A stretch of 64,000 nt of DNA, from positions 1 through 64,000 of the forward strand of contig JAJSPD010000048.1 of assembly GCA_021307315.1 (NCBI GenBank), written 5' to 3'. Every line of letters begins with the position of its first letter. Within the stretch, counting starts at the first letter, position 1. A model generated the notes under the pieces. It was not told the DNA's origin. It made no database searches and was given only the letters and a program-made list of their open reading frames with translations. A program made the position numbers and the translations under genes. The DNA comes from Bisporella sp. PMI_857. Taxonomy: Eukaryota; Ascomycota; Leotiomycetes; Helotiales; Helotiaceae. Shown in pieces: positions 10,391 through 24,300 of this stretch.

Positions 10391-12583
10391 GATGACCCGC
10401 TACAGCGCGAAGGGCAGGTTCAATGGGATGTTAGATCAGATCATTGGTCAAGGTAGAATGAGTTGAAAAGTCACAACAACAACAACATCAATATCAATTG
10501 AAGAATAGAGGATGGATGAGTCGGAGTAGTAGTTGGGGTGGTCGACACCAGATAAACTCAGTACGGCTCAGCCTCCAACCCATGTGATCTGAGCAATGAG
10601 CGCGTCGGTGGGGACATCAACAAACAAAACAATGCGTTGATGGTACGGCGTTGCAGCTTGAATTGGGGAATACATGGCTGAGGCTGATGATGGTCGAGGT
10701 TGAGGATCGAGGATTGAGGATGAGGCTCAAGGCAAATAGAAGGAATGCTGTGAAGGACTGATTTGGGACAGAGATAACCTACACTCGCGTAGCTGGCCAA
10801 TTGAAGAGTAGAATTGGTGAGGGTGGATCCTCAACCTCGTGCTCCCATTGGTGAATTGATAGATGCTCACATCAGCCACTCAGCTAAATTTGGCACGGGA
10901 TTCAGGATGCAGCTCAGCCTCCAACGGAAGAAGACGTTAACTGGAAAATACTTTACCTTCATCTGCTTTTATCCCATCTCCATATCTAGGATTGAATGAG
11001 CTTGCAATGAGCCGCAAATAAGCAGGCAGTTGATGATACGTTTCATCAATGGAAAGGACGAGGCATGTGTTTATTATCACGTGATTGATGGGATTGCTTG
11101 CTGAGTAATGTGCCAAGGAAGAAATTTTTAATTTATTCCAGGGGGACAATGGGGAGGGGCAGGGGAAATTTACTGTAACCGAGGAGGAGTCCTCCCTCAT
11201 CAAAACAACACAACCCATAACCTCATTATGATACCCCCCCCATGAAAGAATTCTTTACAAGGGAAATCCGGTCATTTTGAAAATTGCATGGTTATCCACC
11301 TTCCCCTTTCATCCAACTCTCATCTTCCCAGAGCCGCCTGAGCACATTTCAAAGGTCCTCCTACTGTACAGTATATAGGCCCGGTGTCTCGGCCTCGGCA
11401 AGTGGGATAAGGCACACAAAGGTTTCGTTTTGCGAGTTTCGAGTGTCTCACCTTACTGCGCCGCTGGGTTTCATATCCTAGAGCCTCAGCCAAACTTCCA
11501 TCAATCAAAAAATCTCCCATCAGATTCTCGGTTCCACAACAAGTGTCAAAAGGGCCACATTTGATTGTCCTCCTGAAAGCTTAAGACATCAAAGGTTTCT
11601 GCTTCCAGGAGCTTCGAATACTTAATTTGCGAGCTGACGGCCATCCCCCCACTACGCAATCCTCGAAAAGGGACGAAAGGGAAATACGCGCTTCTTGGCA
11701 GAGATGAACTGCACAAGGAAGACGAAGAGAAGGTCGCATGGATTCTAGAAGGGACGAAATTATTATTATTATTATTTTACTAGGCAAGTCATTTTATCGA
11801 TGAAAAAAAAACAATTTGGTTATTCATTGTCGACATATGCAGTGCTGGCAGTCCTTGAATTGTAGCAGTGATATTATGCGGCATATCCTTTTAGGCCATG
11901 AGGCAATTTCACCGCCATCATTATTCCCCTCGAAACATCACAACACCTCCGTAGGGCTATGACCAGACTCGTAGGCGCGGCAGGGCCGGGACTGATTTGG
12001 GAGTCCAGTGCAGGCTAAGCCAGCGCATCATCTACACTTCGGATAGTCAACCGTTAAGCGAGATCTCTTGTCTTGTCCTGATCAGCTCACATCATTTCTA
12101 CTCCTGTCTCATGTCGAGATATGAACAGGCCAACAGACCCGCATCGCGCTCGTATACATCACTCAGACCTATCGTATCCTTCTCCCCCTTGATGCAAATC
12201 AACTCCACCCGCCGGCACCTTCAAGGATGCTTACAGACGAAAGACATCAGACGATGCATTTCACCGTCTTCTAGCCGCGCTCCTCGATTCATCTTGGCAG
12301 TAGTCTGTTTGAGAGATCAGCATGGGTATGCTACAGTGCAGTACATCGTCCTCGGCATGTGGTTGTATATAACCTCAAGTCTTCCTCCCGTCCTTTTGCC
12401 TCCCTCATCCTCATCTACATTCTTTCAGTTCAGTTCAGTTTTAGCCTTTCGTTCAAGTTCAGTGAACTTTACATTCTTTACGATCCCTCTGCGATTCTTC
12501 GAATTCCGGCCGGTCCAACTTTATCCATTCTCTTCACCAGAATTACATTACTATATTTCGAGGATACTACCCATCAGTCAAAA
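10391..12583. other. Divergent promoter region between FAS beta and a secreted-protein gene
   Basis: A 2.2-kb spacer between two divergent starts. Short ORFs here look like noise. It contains an ATT trinucleotide run near 11758-11775 and a long pyrimidine-rich leader from about 12380 to 12550, typical of highly expressed fungal genes. No other gene is seen. Confidence 0.55.
12366..12372 (+). promoter_or_regulatory. TATA box of the secreted-protein gene
   Basis: TATATAA lies about 210 bp upstream of the ATG at 12584. It is followed by a CT-rich tract rich in CTCC and TTTC, the usual fungal core-promoter arrangement. Confidence 0.4.
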
Positions 12584-13892
12584 ATGTTTACTCAAGCTGT
12601 TCTCATCGCCCTCCTTGCGGCTGTCTCTGAGGCTCGGTCAGTCCATATCATCACGTGCGCTCCCACACAAGACACCTACTGACACAGGTTTCAGCTTTGG
12701 CCAGGAACAAGGCAATGGTGCTGTAACTGCTATCGGTGCCCTCAGCGACTTAGGAAGCCCAGGTCAAGCTGCAACCCTCGCTGGAGGTTCCATCCAATTC
12801 CTCCTTGCTGCCGCCAACCCATGCCTCAAGCTCCAGCATGCCGACTCCATCATCGCCACACTGGGCAGCAGTGACCGAGCTATCGCCGCAGCTCGTGGCT
12901 ACGTCGCTGCCGAGCAGAACTTCAATCCCTTCGTCGTCTCCGTCCCATCCATCTGCTCAGACCCAACTCTCCCCACCACCGAGGCCCTCCGTGGCGTGGT
13001 TCCTCTCATCGATCCTGCCGTTGTTGGATCCGACCTCGAGAATGCCAATTCCAAGAAATCCGTTGGTACTCCTTTCACCGCCACTGGACTCAGTGTTGCC
13101 GAAGTCATGGTTGCTCAGGGCTTCTCCAACTTCACGGCCGTTGCGCTCGACGGAACTAAATCTACTCCTGGCGCCGCTGCCCCTGTTTCTCCCCCGGCCG
13201 CTGGCTCATCTGAGGTAGCCGCCACTCCTGTTGTCGCAGCACCAGCTAGCAGCGCCCCAGCTTGCGGAGGCACCACTTTCGTGACTGTCACACGTGAAGT
13301 TGTAAGTTCCCCAGGTTCACCAACTGGTCACCAAACTAACAGGATATAGGCTGCCACTCAAGCACCAGCTGCCAGCTCTGCTGTTGCCGCACCTCCCGCA
13401 TCCACAACCGGAGCCACTGGCGCAGCCGGAACTTGCACTGGCGGTGGCTCGACTCTTTCCTGCAGCGCCCCAGCCGCAGGCGCTGGTGCCGTCAGCGACC
13501 CCGTTACCGGAACCTTTGACGGCTTTGTCGCTTCCTCCATTGCCGGTCTCGATTTCGGTATCTGCGTCCCAACCATCAAGTTCGAAGCCGGACTCAACGG
13601 CCGCAAGACCACCGAGTCCACCTTCCAAGCCATCGACCCTCTCGTAAACAAGGGTCAACAGGAGGCTTTGAACCCCAACATCATCACCAACAGAATCAAG
13701 GATCAGCTTACCAATGTTTGCGGTGCTAACCAGGCTGCGAAGGACGCCGCGGTTGCTGCCCAAGCCAAGATCGCTGCTCTCGGTACGAGGGACGCATCAA
13801 CAGCTAATGCCTGGAACGAGGCCCTTGGTTTCGCGGGAACCAACATCAACCCCGACAACGCACCTGTTACAGGTCTTGTTGGTCATGTGTAA
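12584..13892 (+). CDS. Secreted Ala/Ser/Pro-rich cell-surface protein, unknown function
   Basis: Three exons: 12584-12636, 12695-13301 and 13350-13892 (introns of 58 and 48 bp), giving 400 aa. The first 17 residues form a signal peptide (MFTQAVLIALLAAVSEA). The mature protein begins RFGQEQGNGAVTAIGALSDL. A first globular part (about 18-190) is followed by an Ala/Pro/Ser linker likely to be O-glycosylated (AAAPVSPPAAGSSEVAATP and similar) and a second globular part with a few cysteines (TLSCSAPAAG, FGICVPTIKFEAGLNGRK, NVCGANQAAKDAA). No GPI signal or transmembrane segment is seen at the C-terminus. I do not recognise a named domain; a cell-wall or secreted matrix protein is the best inference. 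The second acceptor inside GGTTTCAG was chosen because only it keeps the frame. Confidence 0.8.
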
Positions 13893-15313
13893 GATAAATG
13901 GTTGGCTTTTAGAGATTTCTGTAGGATATGGTGTTTTGGGGGGGCAGAAGGCGAACTTGGAGTTGTAAATCATGCATAGTGGAAAGTTCAATTCAAATAT
14001 AATTTCCACAATAATTTTTTTCAGTACCATGAATTTCAAGTGAGCGACGTGAATTAAAGAAGTAATTAAAAGCTTAGGGGAATGCAAACATGGTATTCCC
14101 CTTTTCACAACATTGCCCATTTAACCCATTATTTAGCGTATCGTTCCCACTCTACATACGCAAATCAAATAAAAGCATGCGCCTTGCAACAGAACACCAC
14201 GGTACAGCATCGTTATACGGTAGCAATGCAATCTATATACAAACTCGTCACAAAAGCGAGGGTTAAATAACACATATACGTAAATTGTTATAACTTTCTC
14301 CAATAAACAGAAACTTAAAAACCTAGAGAGCAAACTTAAATAAGGAAGCAGCGGTCTCGCGTTGGCAAAACGCTCACAAGCTCGTTGCTGTTTTTAGGCA
14401 GAGAATTCCAAGATCTGAGATGAATGCGTAATCTCCGTCGCGAGGATAACGCAAGATCGTGATTGGGGATCCTGGAAACTGTGAGAGCTTTGGGGGAGAA
14501 AGCATAGTAGTGCAGGGTTTGCTTGGGAAGAGGCGATTCCCGGATGAGGAAGTGGATCTGAAAGGAGGAAGGAAGGTCCTTTAAGGAAGCAGAACCACGA
14601 AGGGTTCTGTATAGTGAATAGTAATTTTGTACTTTTTGTTTAATTATTGATAGATTTGAAGCAAAATAGCATAGTGCAAATTATTCGTGTAAGTTTACGA
14701 TCTAAATTCGATGTATCTTTTACTTTTTTTTTTACAGCGTAAATGTCGGAATACCTACCACGTAGGAAAAGGCGTAGTAGCTGTGACTACGCTCTTGCTT
14801 GTGTGGTTCTGGTATTCGATGATTCATTCTAAGCTACGGACTATTGCCAGGTAGATATATATGATAGAAGACCCACAATCCTCGCGATATGGAACGCGTG
14901 AAGCTATGCACATGCATTCCAACAGTAAAAGAATTTGTGCTTAGATAGAGAATAAGTTTATACAAAATCGAGAAAGTTGGAAAACGCAATATTAAAAGTG
15001 GAAGTATAGTATATGAACTAGACAAATTCAAGAACTAAACAAATATTCAAGCTTATTTGATAACAGTCAAATTGGCATACACAAGCTACGTTGTTGCCTC
15101 TTATTGCACCAATCAAGTTATTGATGTAGCGTAGACTGTTTATCTGAAGAAACCTCACGAGCAAGAGACACAAGAAGTAGGACTCTTCAAATGTTTTAAA
15201 TTTATACGAATTACACACTATCAACACCAGTTATTCGAGAGGAAACCCAATCAAGATGACCCACTTTGAGAAACTTCTAAAATGATGAATGTAGGGACAG
15301 CTAAGCAGATCTA
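13893..15313. other. Intergenic stretch, nothing recognised
   Basis: AT-rich DNA between the ends of two converging genes. Only short unrelated ORFs; no repeat pair or RNA gene was noticed. Confidence 0.55.
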
Positions 15314-18300
15314 TCAATAGACAGGCGCCGACCCATCAGTAGATATAGACAGGTTATTAAAAGTACCCGCCAGATCCTGTTCGTCATCAAGGTCCAGGTC
15401 CCCGTCTTCAGCCTCGTCTACATCGCCACCGGCCCCGCCTCCTACCGTAGGCATCTCAACCTCTCTAGCATCTGCGCTTCGTGCTGCAAAAAAAGGATGG
15501 CTTTCGTGTAATGGCCGTCCCTGGCAGATATAACCCATCGGCGTGTGCATGATGTCTTGCCCCTTGCGGCAGACCGTAAGCCACTCTAGTAGGAAGTCGA
15601 CAGGATCCTTGGTAGCGAGGCCAGCGTGCTCGGTGTTGCTCTGCGAGCCGTCTGTGTCGGTATTGTCTGGAAGTCGCAGGTATTTGGCTAGATGAGCACA
15701 CTCTGCGAAGCTGATATATAGCCGGCCAGCGAAAATTCCAAGTTCGATGGATAGCCAAGCAGGTATGGCGCAGTCATCTGGTAGGGGAGGGAGGACATAG
15801 TATGAAAGCCCGTTGAAGTGCAGCATGTTTTTCGTGACAGGGGCAGCATACGCAATCAGGTGCACCTTTGGTTTCCTGGCTGCACGAATCATAGGAATTA
15901 AAATCTCAGCCTCTTCAGAGATGATTATGAGTGCTGTTTCATTTGAAGGACTCCACAAGATCCATTCAACGGGGCGCTGTGGAGAGCAATGGCTATTATT
16001 ACCAAAAACAAAGAAAGGCGATGGGCTACCAACTTACGAGGAAGTTATCATTCAAAATCTTTTTCCCACACTTGATAGTGCGCATGAACTCAGCCGAGAC
16101 AAACAGCCGCGAGGTTGTGCGGCCAACATTGTATTTTTGGCCAATGCTCGTACGCGCTATAGCATCATAGACGTGCTCATATCCCTGCTCCCCAGCGAGT
16201 TGGCCAGCTTTAGCAAACCTCAAAACAGCTGCACTTAAGTCAAGAAATTTGAGGGCTTTGTAGTGCCTTGGCTTTTGCACGTAGCGTACCTGCTCGACTT
16301 GGGACTCGACTTCTCGCTCCTGTTCTACTTCCTCTAGCACAGAGCTATGAACATGGCTCCCAGTGGCATTTGCTGCTCGTCTCTTATCACTGAGCTCCTC
16401 CGTGAAACCTCTCAATTCCGCAAACAATATGTCATCTACAGAAGTCGTTTGGGTGCTTGTCATCACTCCGTACAGCTGCTCAAGAGTCTGGCGCTCCGGA
16501 TGCTGAATAACTTTGAGATAGGCTTTTCGGTAGCCGCTTTCCATAAGGAAATTCACGTTCTCCCACTGCGCATTCGTCCGACGGCAGAAGTCAGTCCCCT
16601 GTGCAAGATATAGATTCTGCAAGTGCTCATTCGCCCGGCAAGTCTGTTCCAGAAGCCAGCATACAACGTGGGAGGAATCAATATGGGAAGAGTCAAGTAC
16701 CTCTCCACGAATTTTCCTGCACACGTCTAGGATGCTCTGGTCGACTTCCGGTGGGGCAAAGAAAACGACAGACTGGGTAGTTCCTAATTGTCGTAGCCTC
16801 ATCGCAGCTGGGTTTATTAACAACGCCAGTCATTTAGCGGGACGGTCGGCAGTTAGCTTACCTTGCATCGTGTGATCTTTTGTCTGGCCGAGAGCCAGAG
16901 TTAATGCCCCACGGGCTTTCTGTGGCAGCGTCAAATCTATTCCACGAGTGTGTGCCTCGTCAATGTATACGAGGCATTCATCAAGGTTGTCGGCAAAAGG
17001 GGTAGCGAGCAATGGGACCGCCCCCTTTCCCCCTCGATACTGTACCCAAGCTCTGTTGTCGGCACCGAAATAGACAGCCCCCTTAGCTAGTGGGTCTATA
17101 TCTAGCCATGTCCTTACGAGCGTTCGATTGTCCATCTCAAGGATATAGGCTCCGGCATCGATAAGAATCCTGATCTCCATTCCCGCAATCCTTTGCAGTA
17201 ACTCTACTTCTGTCAAGTGCTTTCCCTGCCGAGCTGCAAGGTTGTACTGTCGATTCCGGCCCTCCAGAATATAGGTGAGCACTTCCGCATTGGTTTGGCG
17301 TAAGCTGGGTAAGTCATCTTGCCTGATATTTAAGGGAAGCATCATCTTATTATCATTTGTGCCACTGAATCCGGTTGTCTTAGCGCACGAGATATTCTCT
17401 CCTGCTCGCGGGTTCGAGAACAAAGGGAGGTCCCATCCAGAAGCCTGCAGCTTGACGCCAAATTGCTTTGCGTGAACAGGGAAGACAAAGTTGTTCATGT
17501 AATGATTAAGGACGTTTCTATCGAGCCGAAGGTGATGCCATAGTTCCTCGACTTGTCCTTGCTCATCTCCGTTAATGAAACTCCAGTGATGCAAAGCTTC
17601 CGGTAAGGTATCAGAACTATAGGTCCACCTATCATACTCAGATGCTGGGTCATCAGACTTCAGAACATGCTGTAAACCTTCACGGAACTGAGACGGATTG
17701 AGACCCGAGTAATAGAATGCCAAGCAAGTGAATAGTATAGAGACGTCAGGATGGCCGAATTCTGCCTGTTCGGATGGAACCCCTTTCGCGTCGAAAGGGA
17801 CCGCAATAGGATGCCTGTTTGGATGCAGCCCATACTGCACATTCCACCTTTTCTTTAGACAGAGCAAAAGAATCCTATTCATTAATAGCCCACGGACGAG
17901 GAGGAGATTCTTCCGAGCCGAAGACTTATCCGCGAAAAGAGCTGATACTTTATCAATGAGCTGTCGGTTGAGATTATCTTCTGATAGCAATCGCTTAATC
18001 TCACGCTTACAAGTAGGTAAGCTCGAGTCGGCCAAACGAAGAACGGAAATCCGTCCGTCGCAGATGTCATCTATTAGTCGCTGGTGCAAGGCGTCTTCCA
18101 CGTCTGTTCGGAGAAAGTATAACATGGGAAACCCACGAGGTCGTTTCACGACCTCAATGCTTTGCGGGAAATCGCGCTGAAGATCCGGGAGATGACCCTC
18201 AACCAAAGACAATAGAACCTGTGAAACCTCCCAGCGATGTGGGTTTCCATCGACTGATATTTGTGGACCACTGGGGTATATGAGTTGCGTCTTGACCGCT

Positions 18301-21300
18301 AGGGTAAAGTCGGATTCATCCAAGACATCGCGACAAGTGCTAGTTAACCATGACTGAAATGTAACCATTTCGTGTGCTTCAATAAGCTTTGAGTCCGCAA
18401 GGCGTTGAAGTCCACTGAGCTTGTACGATAATAGATGCTCGGGAGTAGTAAGCATAACACCACAGCAGCGAAGAATTTCATGATGGTGCGTGGAGTATAG
18501 TTGGAGCATGTTTGGTGTCGTTGAGGTCCGGCGTGAGAATGGAATATGCCTGATCTCTCGACCTACCAGCCCACCTAGTCTAGACTGCACTGTTTGAGCA
18601 GTCTGTAGTAGCAGCGCCTTTGGCACAATAAGGCGAGAGAGTTGCTTCTGGTCTGCCAAAATCGCCACAACCATGGGCACAATGCAGGAAGTTTTTCCTA
18701 CAAACTATTAGTTTTATGCCAAACTCAAATTTATTCCAAAGTAATGAATGTTCCACGTAGAAGGCTGCATTGCCTCAGATCTAAGGATCAATGGATAATT
18801 TACTTACCTTTGCCCATGTTCATTTGCAAAACAGAGTTTGCACCAGACGCCGGCAATATAATAGCATGGGCAACATCTATCTGCTCACAGCGAATGAGAA
18901 GATCGCTCTCGATCTCTATAAGTAACCAGTCTGGAAACTCCAGTGGGCTCCAGTTTTCGTGGCCAGTGTTTCGCCATTCCTGAAGCAGTTTATGGCGGTC
19001 TCCTTTTAATTGGGCATGTCTAATTCGTAGAAGTCTTTGTAAGGTGGTAGCCAGAACGCCATAAGAAACCAACAATTCTTTCATGTTATTTCCAAATTGG
19101 TGATTAGAGCTTGAACGCAGTTGCTCAAGAATCGTCGTTGGAGTGGTGCATGGCCATAAAATACCTGGCTGAAGCCATTGGAAACGATCATCCTCAGAGG
19201 AGAAGGCATTCCGAATGCGCTCAAACTGACACCCCAGAACTGCCCGAGCCTTTTCGATGGCATCTCCGACAATATCAATACCTGGTGGTACCTTTTGAAA
19301 ATTAGACTTGTTGCTGACGTTCTTTAGAGCGAGAAGGCTCTTCTTCAAGTCATTTCCATATTGCTTGCGCAACAGGTCTGGGGAATTGACGAATAAATTC
19401 AAGATGTCACCCAGCTCAACCATCTCCTTGGATGGAGTAATCTTTCGGGGGAGATTATTCTGCTCGCTGAGGGAATATATGCCTCGGCGTAGATCCTCGC
19501 CTAACAGCCCTCCATGATTAGGAGGCAAGTGGCCTAAAGGAAGGGGTGCGCATTTTATTAGAAGATCTGGCAGTGATGGAATAGTTGAGGCTGAGCTAGG
19601 CATTCCGAAGGCTGTAAACTCCTTATTCCAAACTCGCGGTCCCGATATATCTTTCGCGCCTTTGTAGCGATCCAGGATCTCCTGAACTTGAGTGACATAC
19701 TCTGAGAGAAGCATATTCCGATGCAAGCGTTGCCATTCAGGGAGAACTCTTTCTAAAGTTGCCTCACTATCGAGCACTGTTGATTCAAATTCCTCGACTG
19801 ATGGTTCTGAGCTGGGCCACTGTTCCAGGAGAAAGCGAGCCAGTCGTCCCCCTTCAGCCTCACACTTGATTCGATGTTTCTCTTGAAATAGATCTTGCTT
19901 TATTTTACCCCTTCTATCATTTGATTCAAAAACGGGATAGTCCAATGCGACAAAGTCCAAAAGCGATTCAAGAGTTGGGGATGCGTCAAGCTTGAACCCA
20001 GTGAACCATGGACTGATTGGGGGCTGTAAGTCTTTCAATTCATCGAGACAAGCGAATGCGGTTAGTGATCGGATCGCGTCCATGTCAGGCTTTGTGCCAA
20101 ACGACAAGAGACTTAATCGAAAAAGCAACTTATACGGATCGTGAAGATCAGTTTGTCGGCAAAGATCTACGAGAGCGCCCCAGTTTTCGCCAATATCGCT
20201 CTCTACTAAATCGCCGAGACAATTTGAAGCCTGTTCTAAATCTAAGGTTGTGTGGTGAAATCCTCCAATCAACTCCCAATCTTGAAGAATAGCTCCCAGG
20301 CGTTTAGTCATATGAACACGAAACGGCTTCTCGCGAATGACTTGCACGATTTGGTAAACATCGGTGGCTTGGGCCAAATTGGCCAGTCGATCTCTAGAGT
20401 TGTACACCACGTCTCCTCCGGTTGTCAAACTGCCGATATCAGAAATACCGCGCTCGTAAAGAAGACGCCGAATTTCACCGCGCCTATGGAGGTTAGAAGG
20501 GATATCAGGTTCAAGAGTTTTCGCTTTGTCTTCATCTGAGTCAAAAGCTCGGAGCCGATCCGATTTGGCCAGTATCTCTTGAACAACACCCTTATAGCTG
20601 TCATGCTGAATGCTAATGGTAAGGTGTGGGTCCCAGGTAACTGTCTGCAGACGTCTCTTGTCCTTGGGATAGTACTCTCTTTCAGGGCTTAGTCTCCCAA
20701 TGGCTTTCAAGATGGAGGCAATCCCATCGCTCATCCATGTCCAGGGCTGGCAATATCCTGATCTGAGTGTGTGAAGAGCTTCCTCCGTGCCAGTACGCCC
20801 TGTGAGTGGGTCGGGTAAAACAAATGAAGTGAAGGCGTGAAACCTAGCTTTGGAGTAGAGCAGTCGCGGCTCAGGCGGACATGACAATTTCCCCAAAACA
20901 TTATCGATGCCGAATCTCCCATATTCGGTAGTGCTACTCGCCCGAACGGTAACATGCATGCCATGAAGGTTGTATGTCAGCTGGCCCAGTGGAGCAATTA
21001 TGCTTCGGCGCTCAGTATTCAGTACGTCGCGAAGCACAATTTTGCTCAGGAACCCATACAAAGTCCCCGCATCCTGGTTGGGATCGATCTCTGCGTGTAG
21101 CTCTCGACACTCAAGAAGGCCATTTTTATTGACGAAAAAAGAGAGCTCTAGGTGCCGCATTTCAACCGAAAGTTTGCCTACCGTGGGCTGGAAGACAGTC
21201 AACCGTTGGGGTTCTTCGAAGTGGCGGAAGATCCCAACCACACGTTTGCAGAGGTCTGAATGGGGATCAACCAACATAACCCTCTTTCGCTTTGCATGGC

Positions 21301-24300
21301 AATTTGAAACATCTAGAATCCAGTCACTTTGCCTAGTCTTCCATATGATAGGTTTTCGTCGAATCTCCAGGCACCTCGTACGGAGATTAAGCCAGTGTGT
21401 ACAACTTTCGATAAGACCTGCTGGTAGATCAAAGCTGTCGTTGTTCATAAATACACGCCGAGGAACATATTCCAGAAGAGTATCTCCAATAAGTGCCCGA
21501 ATTATCACTCTGTTTCCGCGAAGGCCAAAGTGGATTTCATTACCGTATATACGGGTCGCCATGACGTGGTTCATGCCGTTCAATGAGGATGGGAAGGTCA
21601 GAAGGTGCTGATTCCCGAAAAGCTCCTTGACGTCCTCCGATTCTCTGATGTCTAGGGGCAGTCTACCCAATGGCTTCCCATCTACTAGCAGATGTCCCTC
21701 AATGAAGTTGTAGTGGACTACCTGAGAGACAATGAAATTGTTTGTCGTACTAGTAGTGATCGACTTAACCCATCTCTTGTTCGAGGAGGAGAGGAACTGC
21801 CAAGAAGAGTAAGTCCTCCCAGTTGAATTGCCAGGATCGGACCAAGTCTTGTTAATTGCATCCCCCAAGCTGTTAGGATTGGTCTCAATAGAATGTTTAA
21901 TGAGCCGCCGAATGCAATACGCCATTTTCATATCTCTAGCAAGCATATTTTTCAGATTCAAAGGCAGCTCCTTGAGATCGACTACGAGGTTCTCTTGCAA
22001 GGCTACCGATGCTTGGACAAAAGAACATAGATCCTCCGCATCCATAGTAGAGCCTTTTTCAATAAAGATGCTAAAGGTCCTTCTGCAAATTAGGGCGGCC
22101 CAGAACCCGTATCTTGCCCCCCTTTCCGCTGCGTCAGCAGACGCTGCTTTCCTAACCTCGTCCCGGAGATGGAAGATCCATTGCAAAGTTGACTTACGCG
22201 CTGCCTTGAGCAGTCTTACCGCGGATTGGCGATCTTGGTAAGATGCCAATTCGAAGAGTCGAAGACTGAGGGTGATGAGCATCTCCATGCAATGCATCTC
22301 GCGCCAATTAGTGGCAATGTTGTGAAGACGGTCATTGATTTGTTCTATCAAGCGCCGGCAAAAGGATGGATCTTGGAAGACGATGTGGACGTCTCTAAGG
22401 GGCTCTGTTTGATTTTTTGCGGGCCCTGCTTGCACAGCGAGATGATTGAAGATAAGTATTGTATCTTCAGTGCTGAAATTTAGATTCGAGGCACCCAACT
22501 CCACTAGCATAGTCAGCCACCGACGATTCGTCCCAGAGAGCAATCTTTGATAGCTCATGAATTCGTGAACGGAGATTTCTGACGGACACCAGGTTTGGCT
22601 CGCTACGATCTCGTAGGATGACGGCCCATCAATGCTAGGAGCAGGATGTACTGTTGATCCAATGACTGAGTCTTGCAGACTACGCGGAACATAGATTCCA
22701 CAAAGGTGTTGAAATGTCAATTGTCTGTCCAGATTTTTCAGCCATATTCCGGAATTGGCATCATAGTATGCGAAGTCTAGACCCAGCGGCAGAAGAATGT
22801 CAGAGAGGCGAGGCTTCATCTTTATCTTCTTGTAATGGGTCTGGAGAAAGGACTTCTTTGCTGACGCGAGCGACACACCATCCGCTGTTGATTCCATGTA
22901 GCGCTTAAGCTGAGAGTAGTCTTTCAGCAGCATGGCCGGTGACAAGGAGGCGCTGGGCTTGCTCGGATGTCCAAGATCATTGAATATCCTAAATGTAACA
23001 TTCCGGTATGCCGCTAGGAAGCTTGGAATTCCGAGCTCCAGTATTACTGCCGCTTTTTGGGCATCACCCTTTGGGAGAAAGTCTTCGTGGATAGATATTT
23101 TCAGTCGGTTCCGACGGCGCCAATACCAGCACTTTGTGCATCCGTTAACGTTACGAGATCCATCGTAATTGGTCTTGCACACACAAATGCCTTGACCAAA
23201 TTTCTGGCTGAGATCATCGTATTCTCTGCAAGCACTGCTCCATTCAGATTCCTTTTTTTCATGCGAATCGTTAGAGGCTTCCTCAATCTTTTGTCGCAGT
23301 TTTCGCAGCCGCGCAGACTGCTCTAGAAATCGCACAGCGAAACAATCCTCATTAGGCTCACTGAAAATCGTCATGTAAGCAAATTTGCAATTGCTCCATC
23401 TGCTAAGGAGATGGCTCTGAATATCTTGGAGGCGTTTCATGCTTGATAATGTAGGGAGGTGGAGGACATCCAGCAGCTCAGGGCTGAATACTGGGGCGTA
23501 GTTGCCGAGGAGGGGGCAAGCTTGTATAGCACATTTATCCATTTGGACCCAGAGATCAAATAGATTTAAGATGAAAATGCTCATTTGCTCTGGATTAGAG
23601 TTATAAGCATCCCCAACAAAGGTGAACATATTGACAATTGACTGTGCCACCTCAATACAGCGAGTTTTGCTATCTGCCACGGTCTCAGACGATAATTTAC
23701 TTTCCTTCTCTATGCCTTTCTCTAGTTTGGTCAGCGAGAAGTACCGGTCCGCGAACTTTGTGACTTGTTCAATAATGCCATCGCCTAAATGAGGTATATT
23801 CAACATGGGACCTCTAAGTTGAGAGGCGGTTGGTGCAAGAAGACTGTAGAGATACTGTTTGCTATTGGGAAGGGAAAGTTTGAGAGCCTGCTCATCAGCG
23901 TGGGGTGGGAGTCTCGGGACAGGCCGTTCGATTGTTGCCTTGAAGTTTGCCCAGGCCGGTTCCACTTGGGCTGCAGTCTTTTCAATGATACTCTTCAATG
24001 TTGGGCCGACCGAGCTAAACAGTTGGCTGTAAACGGGAGAGGCAAGGCAAACTCGAGTCTTTTCCATTTCTAACTTTGCAAGGCGGCGGCATAACTTGGC
24101 TCTGAGTATCAGTGTCAACTCTGGGGTAAGATGACCAGTACAATCCTCAAGAAGCTGAGCAAGAACAGTGCAAATGAAGAACTTGTAGTGGGCCCGTCCA
24201 GGCTCATTTCCGAGGGCAAGGCAGAGCTGACGCTGAATAGCGACGCGGAGAACGAGCCAGAGTGGCAGTCTTCTCCAGGGGGTCTCAGTGTTTTGTATAT

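Noticed and set aside
11997..12583. Long upstream in-frame extension of the secreted Ala/Ser/Pro-rich protein
   Set aside because: The ATG at 12584 gives a proper signal peptide and a clean intron. The upstream part is the TATA and CT-rich leader.
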